Of a DNA stretch of 13,084 nucleotides, positions 4,304 through 12,286 are shown one piece after another. The DNA lies in the NCBI GenBank assembly GCA_028698375.1, contig JAQVDI010000016.1, positions 1 through 13,084 of the forward strand, written 5' to 3'. This DNA is from Patescibacteria group bacterium (GTDB lineage: Bacteria; Patescibacteriota; UBA1384; JAGGWG01). Numbering within the stretch: position 1 is the stretch's first letter; each line of letters begins with the position of its first letter. The translations under genes and the position numbers were made by a program. Below the pieces are notes generated by a model. That model was not told the origin of the DNA. It saw nothing but the letters and a program-made list of their open reading frames with translations, and ran no database searches.

Positions 4304-7300
4304 ATGAAAGTTAAACGAAAAGTTTTTAAAAACATTTCCATTTATCCTCTTCCTAATTTAATTCAAATTCAGTTGGATTCTTACAAAAGATTTCTTGAAA
4401 CTGGTTTGAGTGAGCTTTTTTCCGAGGTTTCTCCGATTGAAGATTACACAGGTGAACTCTATGCATTACGCTTTGGCGATTATTTTTTTGAAAAACCAGC
4501 TCATGATCCGCTTTTTTGCCGAGAAAATAATTTAACCTATAAAGCTTCTTTGCGTTGCAAGGTAATTTTAGAGAATAAAAAAACCAAAGAAATTAAAGAA
4601 CAAGAAATTTACTTAGGCGATTTCCCCATGATGACTGACGGGGGAACTTTTATTATTAATGGTATTGAAAGAGTGGTGGTGAATCAAATTTTACGTTCTT
4701 ATGGTGTTTTGTTTGTTGCAAATCTTAATAACGGTGAAAAATATTTTGGGGCTAAACTTATTCCTTCACGTGGCGCTTGGTTGGAATTTGAAACTACTGC
4801 GCGAGGTGAGATTTACGTAAAAATTGATCGCCGCCGCCGCATCCCCATTACAACTTTTTTACGTTTTTGGGGTTTTGAAAGTGATGCAGAAATTTTAAAT
4901 CTTTTTAAAAAAGAACTTAAAAACGCGCCAATTAATTATATTGAGAATACGCTTAAAAAAGATCCGACTAAAAATGTTGATGATGCGTGTGTTTATATTT
5001 ATCGCCAGATTAGACCTGGAGATTTAACGACCGCGAAAAATGCAAAAACTTTTTTGGAACAAACATTTTTTAATCTTCGCCGTTATGATTTGGGCGGAGT
5101 TGGTCGCTATAAAATTAACTCTCGTTTGGGACTTAACTTTAAAAATGACTTAAAAAATAGAATTCTGCAAAAAGAAGATATTGTTAGAACAATTGCGGAA
5201 ATCATTCGCCTTAATGTTGATCCAACTGCCGAGCAAGATGATATCGACCATCTGTCCAATAGACGTGTGCGCACTGTGGGTGAATTGGTACAAGACCGTG
5301 TTCGTATTGGTTTGTTAAGAATGGAAAGAATTATCCGCGATCGGATGAGTGTGGCTGATCCAGTTTTAGTAACTCCAGCTAGTTTGCTTAATGCTCGTCC
5401 AATTTCTGCTGTTTTGCAAGAATTTTTTGCTTCTTCGCAATTATCACAATTTATGGTGCAGAATAATCCACTTTCTGAATTGGAGCATAAGAGAACGATT
5501 GGTGCCACTGGACCTGGTGGATTGACTAGGGAGAGAGCTGGTTTTGAAGTTCGTGATGTTCACACTTCTCATTATGGTCGAATTTGTGTTGTTCAATCTC
5601 CCGAAGGCGCCAATATCGGTCTGGTTACTTATTTGGCTTCGTACGCCCGTCTTAATGAATACGGTTTTTTGGAAACTCCTTATCGTATTGTTAAGCACAC
5701 AAAAAGTGGTAGTTTTGTGACTAATGATATTAAATATGTTGATGCCACTACCGAAGAAAAACAGGTAATTGCTCCAGCAGATATCCCCATGGATCTCAAA
5801 GGTAAAATTTTAGCGCGCAAAGTGATGGCTCGCAATGGTGGTCAGCCAGATATTTATAAAGTAAGTGATCTAGATTATGTAGATATTGCTTCTGACCAAA
5901 TTGTCTCTATTAGCACGGCCTTAATTCCTTTTTTAGAAAATACTGATGCTGCTCGTGCCATGATGGGATCTAACATGCAGAAGCAGGCCCTGCCTTTAGT
6001 GCGCGCACAAGCGCCTTTTATTGGTACAGGCGTAGAAGAACCCGTTGGCAAAGCTAGCGGTATGGTAATTTTAGCTGAAGAGCCAGGCACAGTTAAAGAA
6101 GTTGATTCGCAAAAAATTGTAGTGAAAAATACTAAAGGTTCACTTAAAACTTATAAATTATTTAATTTTGTTCGTTCGAATCAATCAACTTGTATTCATC
6201 AAAATCCGATTGTGGCTGTGGGTGATAAAATTAAAGTTGGTGATGTTCTGGCTGATAATATGTCCACTAAAAATGGAGAAATTGCTCTTGGTCAAAATTT
6301 AACTGTAGCTTTTATGAGTTTTCATGGTCTTAATTATGAAGATGCTATTATCTTGTCTGATCGTTTAGTCAAAGAAGATTCTTTCAGCTCAGTTTATATT
6401 GATGAGTATGAAACTGAAGTGCGTGAAACTAAACTTGGTCCAGAAGTTGTAACTCGTGATATTCCTAATGTTAGTGAAGAATCATTACGCAATTTGGATG
6501 AAAATGGTATTGTGCGTATTGGCGCAGAAGTAAATTCACGTGATGTTTTAGTGGGTAAAATTACCCCTAAAGGTGAAACGGAATTAAGCGGTGAGGAGAG
6601 ATTATTACGTGCTATTTTTGGTGAAGAAGCAAAAGATGTGAAAGATAGCTCTTTGCGTTTACCTCATGGTATTCGCGGTAAAGTAATTGGGGTTAAAGTT
6701 TTTAGCCGAGATAAGGGCGATGAGTTATCTCCTGGAGTGTTGAAAAAAATTCACATTTTAGTTGCTCAATTGCGGAAAATTACTGAAGGTGATAAGCTGG
6801 CAGGTCGTCATGGCAACAAAGGTGTTATTGCTAAAATTTTACCTGTTGAAGATATGCCGATGATGCCTGATGGTACACCAGTTGATATGATTTTAAACCC
6901 GCTGGGTGTGGTTTCGCGTATGAATTTAGGTCAGTTAATGGAAGCGCACTTAGGTCGCGCAGCGCAAATTTTAAATGAATTAATTGCTGTTCCTGTCTTT
7001 CAAAGTCCAAATTTAGAAGAAGTGGAAGTAGAATTAAAAAGAGCTGGTTTGGAGCGAGATGGTAAAGTGCAATTAATTGATGGACGCACGGGTTTGCCTT
7101 TTAGGGAAAGAACAACTGTCGGCTGTATTTATTTTATGAAATTGGCGCATATGGTTGAAGACAAAATTCATGCTCGTTCTATTGGGCCATACTCTATGAT
7201 TACTCAACAGCCACTTGGTGGTAAAGCTCAATTTGGTGGTCAACGTTTTGGTGAGATGGAAGTGTGGGCATTAGAAGCATATGGAGCAGCCCATACTTTG

Positions 7301-7522
7301 CAAGAAATGTTAACTATTAAATCAGATGATGTCTCGGGTCGATCACGTGCTTATGAATCAATTATTAAAAATGAAGATATAATTGAACCAGCTATTCCTG
7401 AATCATTTAATGTTTTGGTGAAAGAATTGCAAGGTTTAGGATTAAAGTTTAATTTTATTGACGCTTTAGCTAAAAAAATAAAAGCAAAAACGAAAAAAGT
7501 AACCAAAAAAAATAAAAAATAA
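4304..7522 (+). CDS. rpoB: RNA polymerase beta subunit
   Basis: The 1072-aa product is a full-length but compact beta subunit (E. coli 1342, B. subtilis about 1190), lacking the large lineage insertions of proteobacteria. In order: N-terminal lobe elements with DGGTFIINGIERVVVNQ, the IYRQIRPGD and RYDLGGVGRYK region, the fork/rifampicin region (SSQLSQFM at about 377-384 through GPGGLTRERAGFEVRDVH), AFMSFHGLNYEDAIILSDR, the GRHGNKG loop (834-840) near the active site, and the C-terminal clamp segment GGKAQFGGQRFGEMEVWALEAYGA. The tail (KKIKAKTKKVTKK) is lysine-rich. At rifampicin-contact positions it has Val385 (E. coli Asp516), Thr398 (Arg529), Gly400 (Ser531) and Thr402 (Leu533), while Gln513, Phe514 and His526 equivalents are kept. 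No Shine-Dalgarno site precedes the ATG. rpoC follows after 9 nt and is surely co-transcribed. Confidence 0.98.
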   Translation: MKVKRKVFKNISIYPLPNLIQIQLDSYKRFLETGLSELFSEVSPIEDYTGELYALRFGDYFFEKPAHDPLFCRENNLTYKASLRCKVILENKKTKEIKEQEIYLGDFPMMTDGGTFIINGIERVVVNQILRSYGVLFVANLNNGEKYFGAKLIPSRGAWLEFETTARGEIYVKIDRRRRIPITTFLRFWGFESDAEILNLFKKELKNAPINYIENTLKKDPTKNVDDACVYIYRQIRPGDLTTAKNAKTFLEQTFFNLRRYDLGGVGRYKINSRLGLNFKNDLKNRILQKEDIVRTIAEIIRLNVDPTAEQDDIDHLSNRRVRTVGELVQDRVRIGLLRMERIIRDRMSVADPVLVTPASLLNARPISAVLQEFFASSQLSQFMVQNNPLSELEHKRTIGATGPGGLTRERAGFEVRDVHTSHYGRICVVQSPEGANIGLVTYLASYARLNEYGFLETPYRIVKHTKSGSFVTNDIKYVDATTEEKQVIAPADIPMDLKGKILARKVMARNGGQPDIYKVSDLDYVDIASDQIVSISTALIPFLENTDAARAMMGSNMQKQALPLVRAQAPFIGTGVEEPVGKASGMVILAEEPGTVKEVDSQKIVVKNTKGSLKTYKLFNFVRSNQSTCIHQNPIVAVGDKIKVGDVLADNMSTKNGEIALGQNLTVAFMSFHGLNYEDAIILSDRLVKEDSFSSVYIDEYETEVRETKLGPEVVTRDIPNVSEESLRNLDENGIVRIGAEVNSRDVLVGKITPKGETELSGEERLLRAIFGEEAKDVKDSSLRLPHGIRGKVIGVKVFSRDKGDELSPGVLKKIHILVAQLRKITEGDKLAGRHGNKGVIAKILPVEDMPMMPDGTPVDMILNPLGVVSRMNLGQLMEAHLGRAAQILNELIAVPVFQSPNLEEVEVELKRAGLERDGKVQLIDGRTGLPFRERTTVGCIYFMKLAHMVEDKIHARSIGPYSMITQQPLGGKAQFGGQRFGEMEVWALEAYGAAHTLQEMLTIKSDDVSGRSRAYESIIKNEDIIEPAIPESFNVLVKELQGLGLKFNFIDALAKKIKAKTKKVTKKNKK

Positions 7523-7531
7523 CACTTAACT

Positions 7532-10500
7532 ATGGCTAAAGAAATGAAAAAATCTAGACCACAAGGTAAAGAAACCTTACCAGATAGTATTGGTTCATTT
7601 AATAGCGTCAAAATCACTTTGGCGGATAAAAATGAAATTATTGCTTGGTCTCATGGTGAGGTGACTAAACCCGAAACAATTAATTATCGTACTCAAAAAC
7701 CAGAGCGCGACGGTTTGTTTGATGAAAAAATTTTTGGTCCGGTTAAAAATTATGAATGTGCTTGTGGCAAATATAAATCAATTCGCTACAAGGGTGTTAT
7801 TTGTGACCGTTGTGGGGTGGAAGTAACTCATTCTAGTGTTCGTCGTCGTCGTATGGGTCATATTGAATTAGCTGTACCTTGTGCTCATATTTGGTATGTT
7901 CATGGCGTACCTTCTCGCATGGCTTTAATTTTGGATATTACTTCAAGCGATTTGGAAAGAGTGATTTATTTCGGCGGTTTTATTATCAAAGAATTAGACA
8001 CAAATTTACGTGATCAAGTTTTAAAACAATTAGAGGAAGAGTATAAGAATTATTCTAAAGACTTAGATGTTAAAATGAAGCAAGCCAAGAAAGAAGAACG
8101 CAAAGCAATTGAAGAAAAAGTGATTCAAGTAGAAAAAGCCTTTACTAGAGGCCGTGACGAATTACTTGCCTTAGCGGAGAAAACAGTTATTTCTGAAGAT
8201 GAATATTATGCTTTGTCAACTAAATATGGCCAAATTGCCAAAGTTGGTATTGGTGCAGCTGCAATTTTAGATTTGTTGCAAAATATTGATTTAGAAAAAG
8301 AGATCAATAATTTAGAAAAAATGCTTTCTAAATATCCCGAAGGAGCAAGGCCAAAAAGAGAAATGTATCGTTTGCGTCTTTTGCGCCAAATGAAAAAAGC
8401 GGGGATTACCCCAGAATCTATGGTTTTGGAACAACTGCCGGTGATTCCTCCGGATTTAAGACCTTTAGTGCAATTAGATGGTGGTCGTTTTGCTGCTAGT
8501 GATCTTAATGATTTATATCGAAGAATTATTAGTCGTAATAATCGTTTAAATAGATTAATTAAGGAGGGCGCTCCTGAAGTTATTTTGCGTAACGAAAAAC
8601 GGATGTTGCAAGAAGCTGTTGATGCTCTTTTAGATAATTCGGCTCGCGGGAGCAAAGCTGCAATGACAACTAGTGGTCGTCGAGCACTTCGATCGCTTGC
8701 TGATATGTTACGTGGTAAACAAGGTCGTTTTCGTCAAAATCTTTTAGGAAAACGCGTTGATTATTCTGGTCGTAGCGTTATTGTTGTTGGCCCAGAATTA
8801 AAATTGAATCAATGCGGCATTCCCAAGATAATGGCTTTAGAAATGTTTAAACCTTTCGTGATCGCGAAATTGTTAGATAGGGAAATTGCGAACAATATTA
8901 AACACGCTAATCAATTGATTGATCATGAAATTTCGGAAGTTTGGGAAATTTTAGCGGAAATTATTAAAAATTATTTTGTTTTATTAAATCGGGCGCCAAC
9001 TTTGCATCGTTTAGGTATCCAAGCTTTTAAACCGGTGTTAGTAGAAGGAAAGGCGATCCGCATTCACCCACTTGTTTGTGAGGCTTATAATGCTGATTTT
9101 GATGGTGATCAAATGGCGGTTTTCTTACCTTTAAGCAAAAAAGCGCAGCTAGAAGCAGAAAAATTGATGTATTCCGTGGTTAATCTTTTAAAACCAGCTA
9201 GTGGCAAACCAATTTCTACTCCGGTGCGCGAAATGGTTTGGGGTATTTACTATCTTACTTTTTTGGATGATGAAGACGCGAAGCCGAAATATTTTTTTGG
9301 TAGTGAAGATGAGGTTTTAACAAGTTTTTACAGTCGCAAAATAGACTTGCAAGATAAAATTAAAGTTAAATTAAATTCGGGTGAAATTATAGAAACATCT
9401 TGTGGCCGAGTAATTTTTAATCAAATTTTGCCAGAAGAATTAAAATTCGTAAATGTTTTAATTGACAAAAAAGGTATTAGTCGTTTGATCAATAAAGCTT
9501 TTAATGTTTTAGGCAAGGAGAGAACAGTTGCTTTAATTGATGATATCAAAGATCTTGGTTATAGTTATGCTACTCAATTTGGTTCTACTATTTCTATGGA
9601 GGATATTATTATTCCTACAAATAAGGGAGAAATTTTAGCTATGGGTGAAAAACAATTGCAAAATGTTGAAAAAGAATATAACAAAGGCATGATTACAAAA
9701 GATGAAAGACACTCTATAATTGTTGATATTTGGTCAAAGGCAAGAGGTGAGTTGGAAAAATCTGTTTTAGAAAGCTATAGCCCAAGAAATCCAGTTTATT
9801 CCATGGTGGTTTCTGGAAGCCGTGGAAGCATGTCTCAATTGTCACAGCTTTCTGGCATGAAAGGTTTGGTGGTTTCTCCTTCTGGCCAAATTATTGATTT
9901 GCCAGTTAAGGCTAATTATCGAGAAGGTTTAGATGTTTTGGAGTATTTTATTTCTTCTCACGGTGCTCGAAAAGGTCGTTCCGATACTGCTTTAAGGACA
10001 GCCGAAGCTGGTTATTTGACTAGACGTTTGGTTGATGTGGCTCAAGATGTGGTGATTTTAGAAAAAGATTGCGGTACTAAAAAAGGTATTATAATCAAAG
10101 CCGAAGAGGAAAATAATTTTGCTTTTTCTATTAGAGGTAGAGTTCTGGTAAAAGATGTTAAAAAAGGAAATTCCGCGATCGCGAAATCTGGCGAATTAAT
10201 AACTTTTGATTTATCTGAAAAAATTGCGGAAAATGTTCAAGAGGTGGAAGTTTTTTCTCCTCTAACTTGTGAAGCAAAAACAGGTGCTTGCCAAAAATGT
10301 TATGGTGAAGATTTGGCGCGAGGTGAATTAGTAATGCCTGGGACTGCCGTTGGTATTGTGGCAGCTCAAGCTATTGGTGAACCAGGCACCCAGTTAACTT
10401 TACGTACTTTTCATATCGGTGGTGTGGTTGGTGCAGATATTACTCAAGGTTTACCTCGGGTGCAACAAATTGTTGAAGCTCGTTCACCTAAAGTTCCAGC

Positions 10501-11308
10501 AATTTTAGCGGAGGAAGATGGCAAAGTTAGAATTGTTGAAAAAGATGAAGTGGTGGAGATTGTTTTAGAGGCTCAAAGAGTTAAACACCGCACTCTTCAT
10601 CTGCCCAAAGGTGTTAAACCAATTGTTAAAAAAGGTGATTTAGTAAAAGAAAAAGATGTTATTTCGGAAGGTAAAATTAAAGTTAAGGCTCCATTTTTAG
10701 GAACAATTATTGAGGTTAAACCTGGTGAGGTTATAATTGAATCTAAAGAACCGGCACGATATATTAATGAGGTTTCGCCAATAACCGAAATTTTAGTTGC
10801 TGATGGTGACAAAGTGAAAAAAGGTGAGCAGTTAACAGGTGGTAATATTGATCCCAAAACTTTGGCTCGTCTTAATGGCGAAGAAATCGCGCAACGCTAT
10901 ATGATTAATGAGATTAACAATATCTATGTTTCTCAAGGTCAAGAAATTCATCCTAAACATTTTGAAGTAGTTATAGCACGCATGTTTGCTAAAGGTTTAG
11001 TTTTGCATCCTGGGGGTTCGCATTTTATCGAAGGCCAAGTGATGGATAGACTGACTCTAGACGAAGCTAACGCTAAGCTTAAAGAGGCGAAAAAGAAAGA
11101 AATTATTTATCAATCTTTAATTTTAGGTATTACTCAGGCTTCTCTTTCAACTGATAGTTTTTTGTCTGCTGCTTCCTTCCAAGAGACTAGTGGAATTTTA
11201 AGAGATGCTGCCTTAATTGGTAAAACCGATAAATTAAAAGGCATCAAGGAAAATGTCATTATTGGTAAATTAATTCCAGCTAGTATTGATGCTGATAAAC
11301 AAGAATAA
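7532..11308 (+). CDS. rpoC: RNA polymerase beta' subunit
   Basis: The 1258-aa product has the full beta' plan. The N-terminal zinc ribbon uses Cys76, Cys78, Cys91 and Cys94. The catalytic loop NADFDGD spans 520-526, with Asp522, Asp524 and Asp526 holding the active-site magnesium. The second zinc site uses Cys847, Cys913, Cys920 and Cys923. The trigger loop GEPGTQLTLRTFHIGG spans 949-964, with the catalytic His961. The ending FLSAASFQETSGILRDAAL...GLKENVIIGKLIP is typical. There is no E. coli-type SI3 insertion. Between ARSPK (983-987) and IDPKTL (1106-1111) the protein is about 55 residues longer than B. subtilis and Thermus beta', apparently because a KKGD-x-V...GKI barrel motif is duplicated. 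It starts 9 nt after rpoB, without a Shine-Dalgarno site; no terminator follows. Confidence 0.98.
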   Translation: MAKEMKKSRPQGKETLPDSIGSFNSVKITLADKNEIIAWSHGEVTKPETINYRTQKPERDGLFDEKIFGPVKNYECACGKYKSIRYKGVICDRCGVEVTHSSVRRRRMGHIELAVPCAHIWYVHGVPSRMALILDITSSDLERVIYFGGFIIKELDTNLRDQVLKQLEEEYKNYSKDLDVKMKQAKKEERKAIEEKVIQVEKAFTRGRDELLALAEKTVISEDEYYALSTKYGQIAKVGIGAAAILDLLQNIDLEKEINNLEKMLSKYPEGARPKREMYRLRLLRQMKKAGITPESMVLEQLPVIPPDLRPLVQLDGGRFAASDLNDLYRRIISRNNRLNRLIKEGAPEVILRNEKRMLQEAVDALLDNSARGSKAAMTTSGRRALRSLADMLRGKQGRFRQNLLGKRVDYSGRSVIVVGPELKLNQCGIPKIMALEMFKPFVIAKLLDREIANNIKHANQLIDHEISEVWEILAEIIKNYFVLLNRAPTLHRLGIQAFKPVLVEGKAIRIHPLVCEAYNADFDGDQMAVFLPLSKKAQLEAEKLMYSVVNLLKPASGKPISTPVREMVWGIYYLTFLDDEDAKPKYFFGSEDEVLTSFYSRKIDLQDKIKVKLNSGEIIETSCGRVIFNQILPEELKFVNVLIDKKGISRLINKAFNVLGKERTVALIDDIKDLGYSYATQFGSTISMEDIIIPTNKGEILAMGEKQLQNVEKEYNKGMITKDERHSIIVDIWSKARGELEKSVLESYSPRNPVYSMVVSGSRGSMSQLSQLSGMKGLVVSPSGQIIDLPVKANYREGLDVLEYFISSHGARKGRSDTALRTAEAGYLTRRLVDVAQDVVILEKDCGTKKGIIIKAEEENNFAFSIRGRVLVKDVKKGNSAIAKSGELITFDLSEKIAENVQEVEVFSPLTCEAKTGACQKCYGEDLARGELVMPGTAVGIVAAQAIGEPGTQLTLRTFHIGGVVGADITQGLPRVQQIVEARSPKVPAILAEEDGKVRIVEKDEVVEIVLEAQRVKHRTLHLPKGVKPIVKKGDLVKEKDVISEGKIKVKAPFLGTIIEVKPGEVIIESKEPARYINEVSPITEILVADGDKVKKGEQLTGGNIDPKTLARLNGEEIAQRYMINEINNIYVSQGQEIHPKHFEVVIARMFAKGLVLHPGGSHFIEGQVMDRLTLDEANAKLKEAKKKEIIYQSLILGITQASLSTDSFLSAASFQETSGILRDAALIGKTDKLKGIKENVIIGKLIPASIDADKQE

Positions 11309-11313
11309 ATAGA

Positions 11314-11342
11314 TTGACTATCAAATTATAAATTGCTAAAAT
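11314..11342 (+). promoter_or_regulatory. Str-operon promoter, predicts a leaderless rpsL mRNA
   Basis: TTGACT (11314-11319, 5/6), a 17-bp spacer and TAAAAT (11337-11342, 5/6). Seven bases (ACATTTT) separate the -10 box from the rpsL ATG at 11350, so transcription should start on or next to the A of the ATG. There is no Shine-Dalgarno site. The -35 box begins 5 nt after the rpoC stop codon. Confidence 0.8.
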
Positions 11343-11349
11343 ACATTTT

Positions 11350-11766
11350 ATGCCTACAATATCTCAATTAGTTAGAAAGTCACGTTCAAGTAAAAGAAAA
11401 CAACAAACAACCGCAGCTTTGAAGCGAGTAGTTAATGTTTTAAAAAATAAAAGCAAAAATTATAAAGTTGGTGCTCCCTTGAAGCGTGGTATTTGTACTA
11501 AAGTGACCACAGTGACACCGAGAAAACCGAATTCTGCTTTACGCAAAATTGCTCGCGTGCGTTTGACTAATGGTATGGAAGTAACTGCTTATATCCCAGG
11601 AGAAGGACATAATTTGCAAGAACACTCAGTGGTGTTAATCCGTGGTGGTCGGGTTAAAGATTTACCTGGTGTAAGATATCATATTGTACGAGCGAAATTT
11701 GATACTGCTGGTGTAGAAGATCGCAAACAAAGTCGTAGTCTTTACGGCGCTAAAAAACCTAAATAA
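11350..11766 (+). CDS. rpsL: 30S ribosomal protein S12 (uS12)
   Basis: The 138-aa product matches uS12 along its length: [12 protein letters not shown] at the start, [49 protein letters not shown], and the basic end [11 protein letters not shown]12 lines the decoding centre of the 30S subunit and controls accuracy. It has the roughly 14-residue N-terminal extension seen in Gram-positive S12 (138 aa in B. subtilis, 124 in E. coli). At the streptomycin-critical position, E. coli Lys43 (counting Met), it has Arg58 (TPRKPNS). The second resistance position, Lys88 in E. coli, is kept as Lys103, next to Asp104, the site of beta-methylthiolation in other bacteria. It is the first gene of the str operon, and its mRNA is predicted to be leaderless. 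Confidence 0.98.
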   Translation: MPTISQLVRKSRSSKRKQQTTAALKRVVNVLKNKSKNYKVGAPLKRGICTKVTTVTPRKPNSALRKIARVRLTNGMEVTAYIPGEGHNLQEHSVVLIRGGRVKDLPGVRYHIVRAKFDTAGVEDRKQSRSLYGAKKPK

Positions 11767-11794
11767 TAGTTTAATAAATTTATTATCAATAATT

Positions 11795-12268
11795 ATGCGT
11801 GGAAAATCATCTTACAAACAAGTTGAAGTTTTGCCTGATCCCATTTACCAAGCCGAAGTGGTGGCAAAATTTATCAACTATGTGATGCGCGACGGTAAAA
11901 AAGCCAAAGCGCAAAAGATAGTGTATAATTCTTTTAAAATAATTGAAAAAAATACAAAGAAAAAACCATTAGATGTTTTTAATGATGCTTTAAAAAATGT
12001 TGGGCCATATGTGGAAGTTCGCTCAAAACGAGTTGGCGGAGCTAATTATCAAGTGCCAGTAGAAGTTTCTAAACGTCGTCGTTTGGCGCTTGCCATGCGC
12101 TGGCTTTTGGATATTGCTCGTTCCACTAAAGGAAAATCAATGGCTGAATGTATTGCTAATGAATTAATTTTAGCCAGTCAAGAAAAAGGTGATGCGGTTA
12201 AAAAGAGAGAAGATATTCACAAAATGGCTGAGGCCAATAAAGCATTTGCTCATTTTTCTAGTCGTTAA
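11795..12268 (+). CDS. rpsG: 30S ribosomal protein S7 (uS7)
   Basis: The 157-aa product is full-length uS7. Landmarks are MRGKSSYKQ...LPDPIYQ at the start, VAKFINYVMRDGKK, the beta-hairpin VEVRSKRVGGANYQVPVEVSKRRRLALAMRWLL, and the family ending MAEANKAFAHFSSR. S7 binds the 3' major domain of 16S rRNA and nucleates assembly of the 30S head; in E. coli it is also the translational repressor of its own operon. It starts 28 nt after rpsL and ends 18 nt before fusA. The spacer is A/T only and offers no Shine-Dalgarno site, so initiation may rely on coupling or an unstructured start region. Nothing is unusual in the protein itself. Confidence 0.98.
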   Translation: MRGKSSYKQVEVLPDPIYQAEVVAKFINYVMRDGKKAKAQKIVYNSFKIIEKNTKKKPLDVFNDALKNVGPYVEVRSKRVGGANYQVPVEVSKRRRLALAMRWLLDIARSTKGKSMAECIANELILASQEKGDAVKKREDIHKMAEANKAFAHFSSR

Positions 12269-12286
12269 TTAAAAATTATTTATTAT

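Noticed and set aside
5107..5508. Minus-strand open frame of 133 codons inside rpoB
   Set aside because: It overlaps a strongly conserved rpoB segment, and its Ser/Arg/Ile-rich product is the typical shadow of that segment. The same applies to the other minus-strand frames in rpoB, and in rpoC at 8206-8655 and 10597-10857.
12269..12286. Separate fusA promoter from the TATTAT just before its ATG
   Set aside because: The box touches the start codon, no -35 is visible, and the 18-nt gap after rpsG indicates co-transcription.
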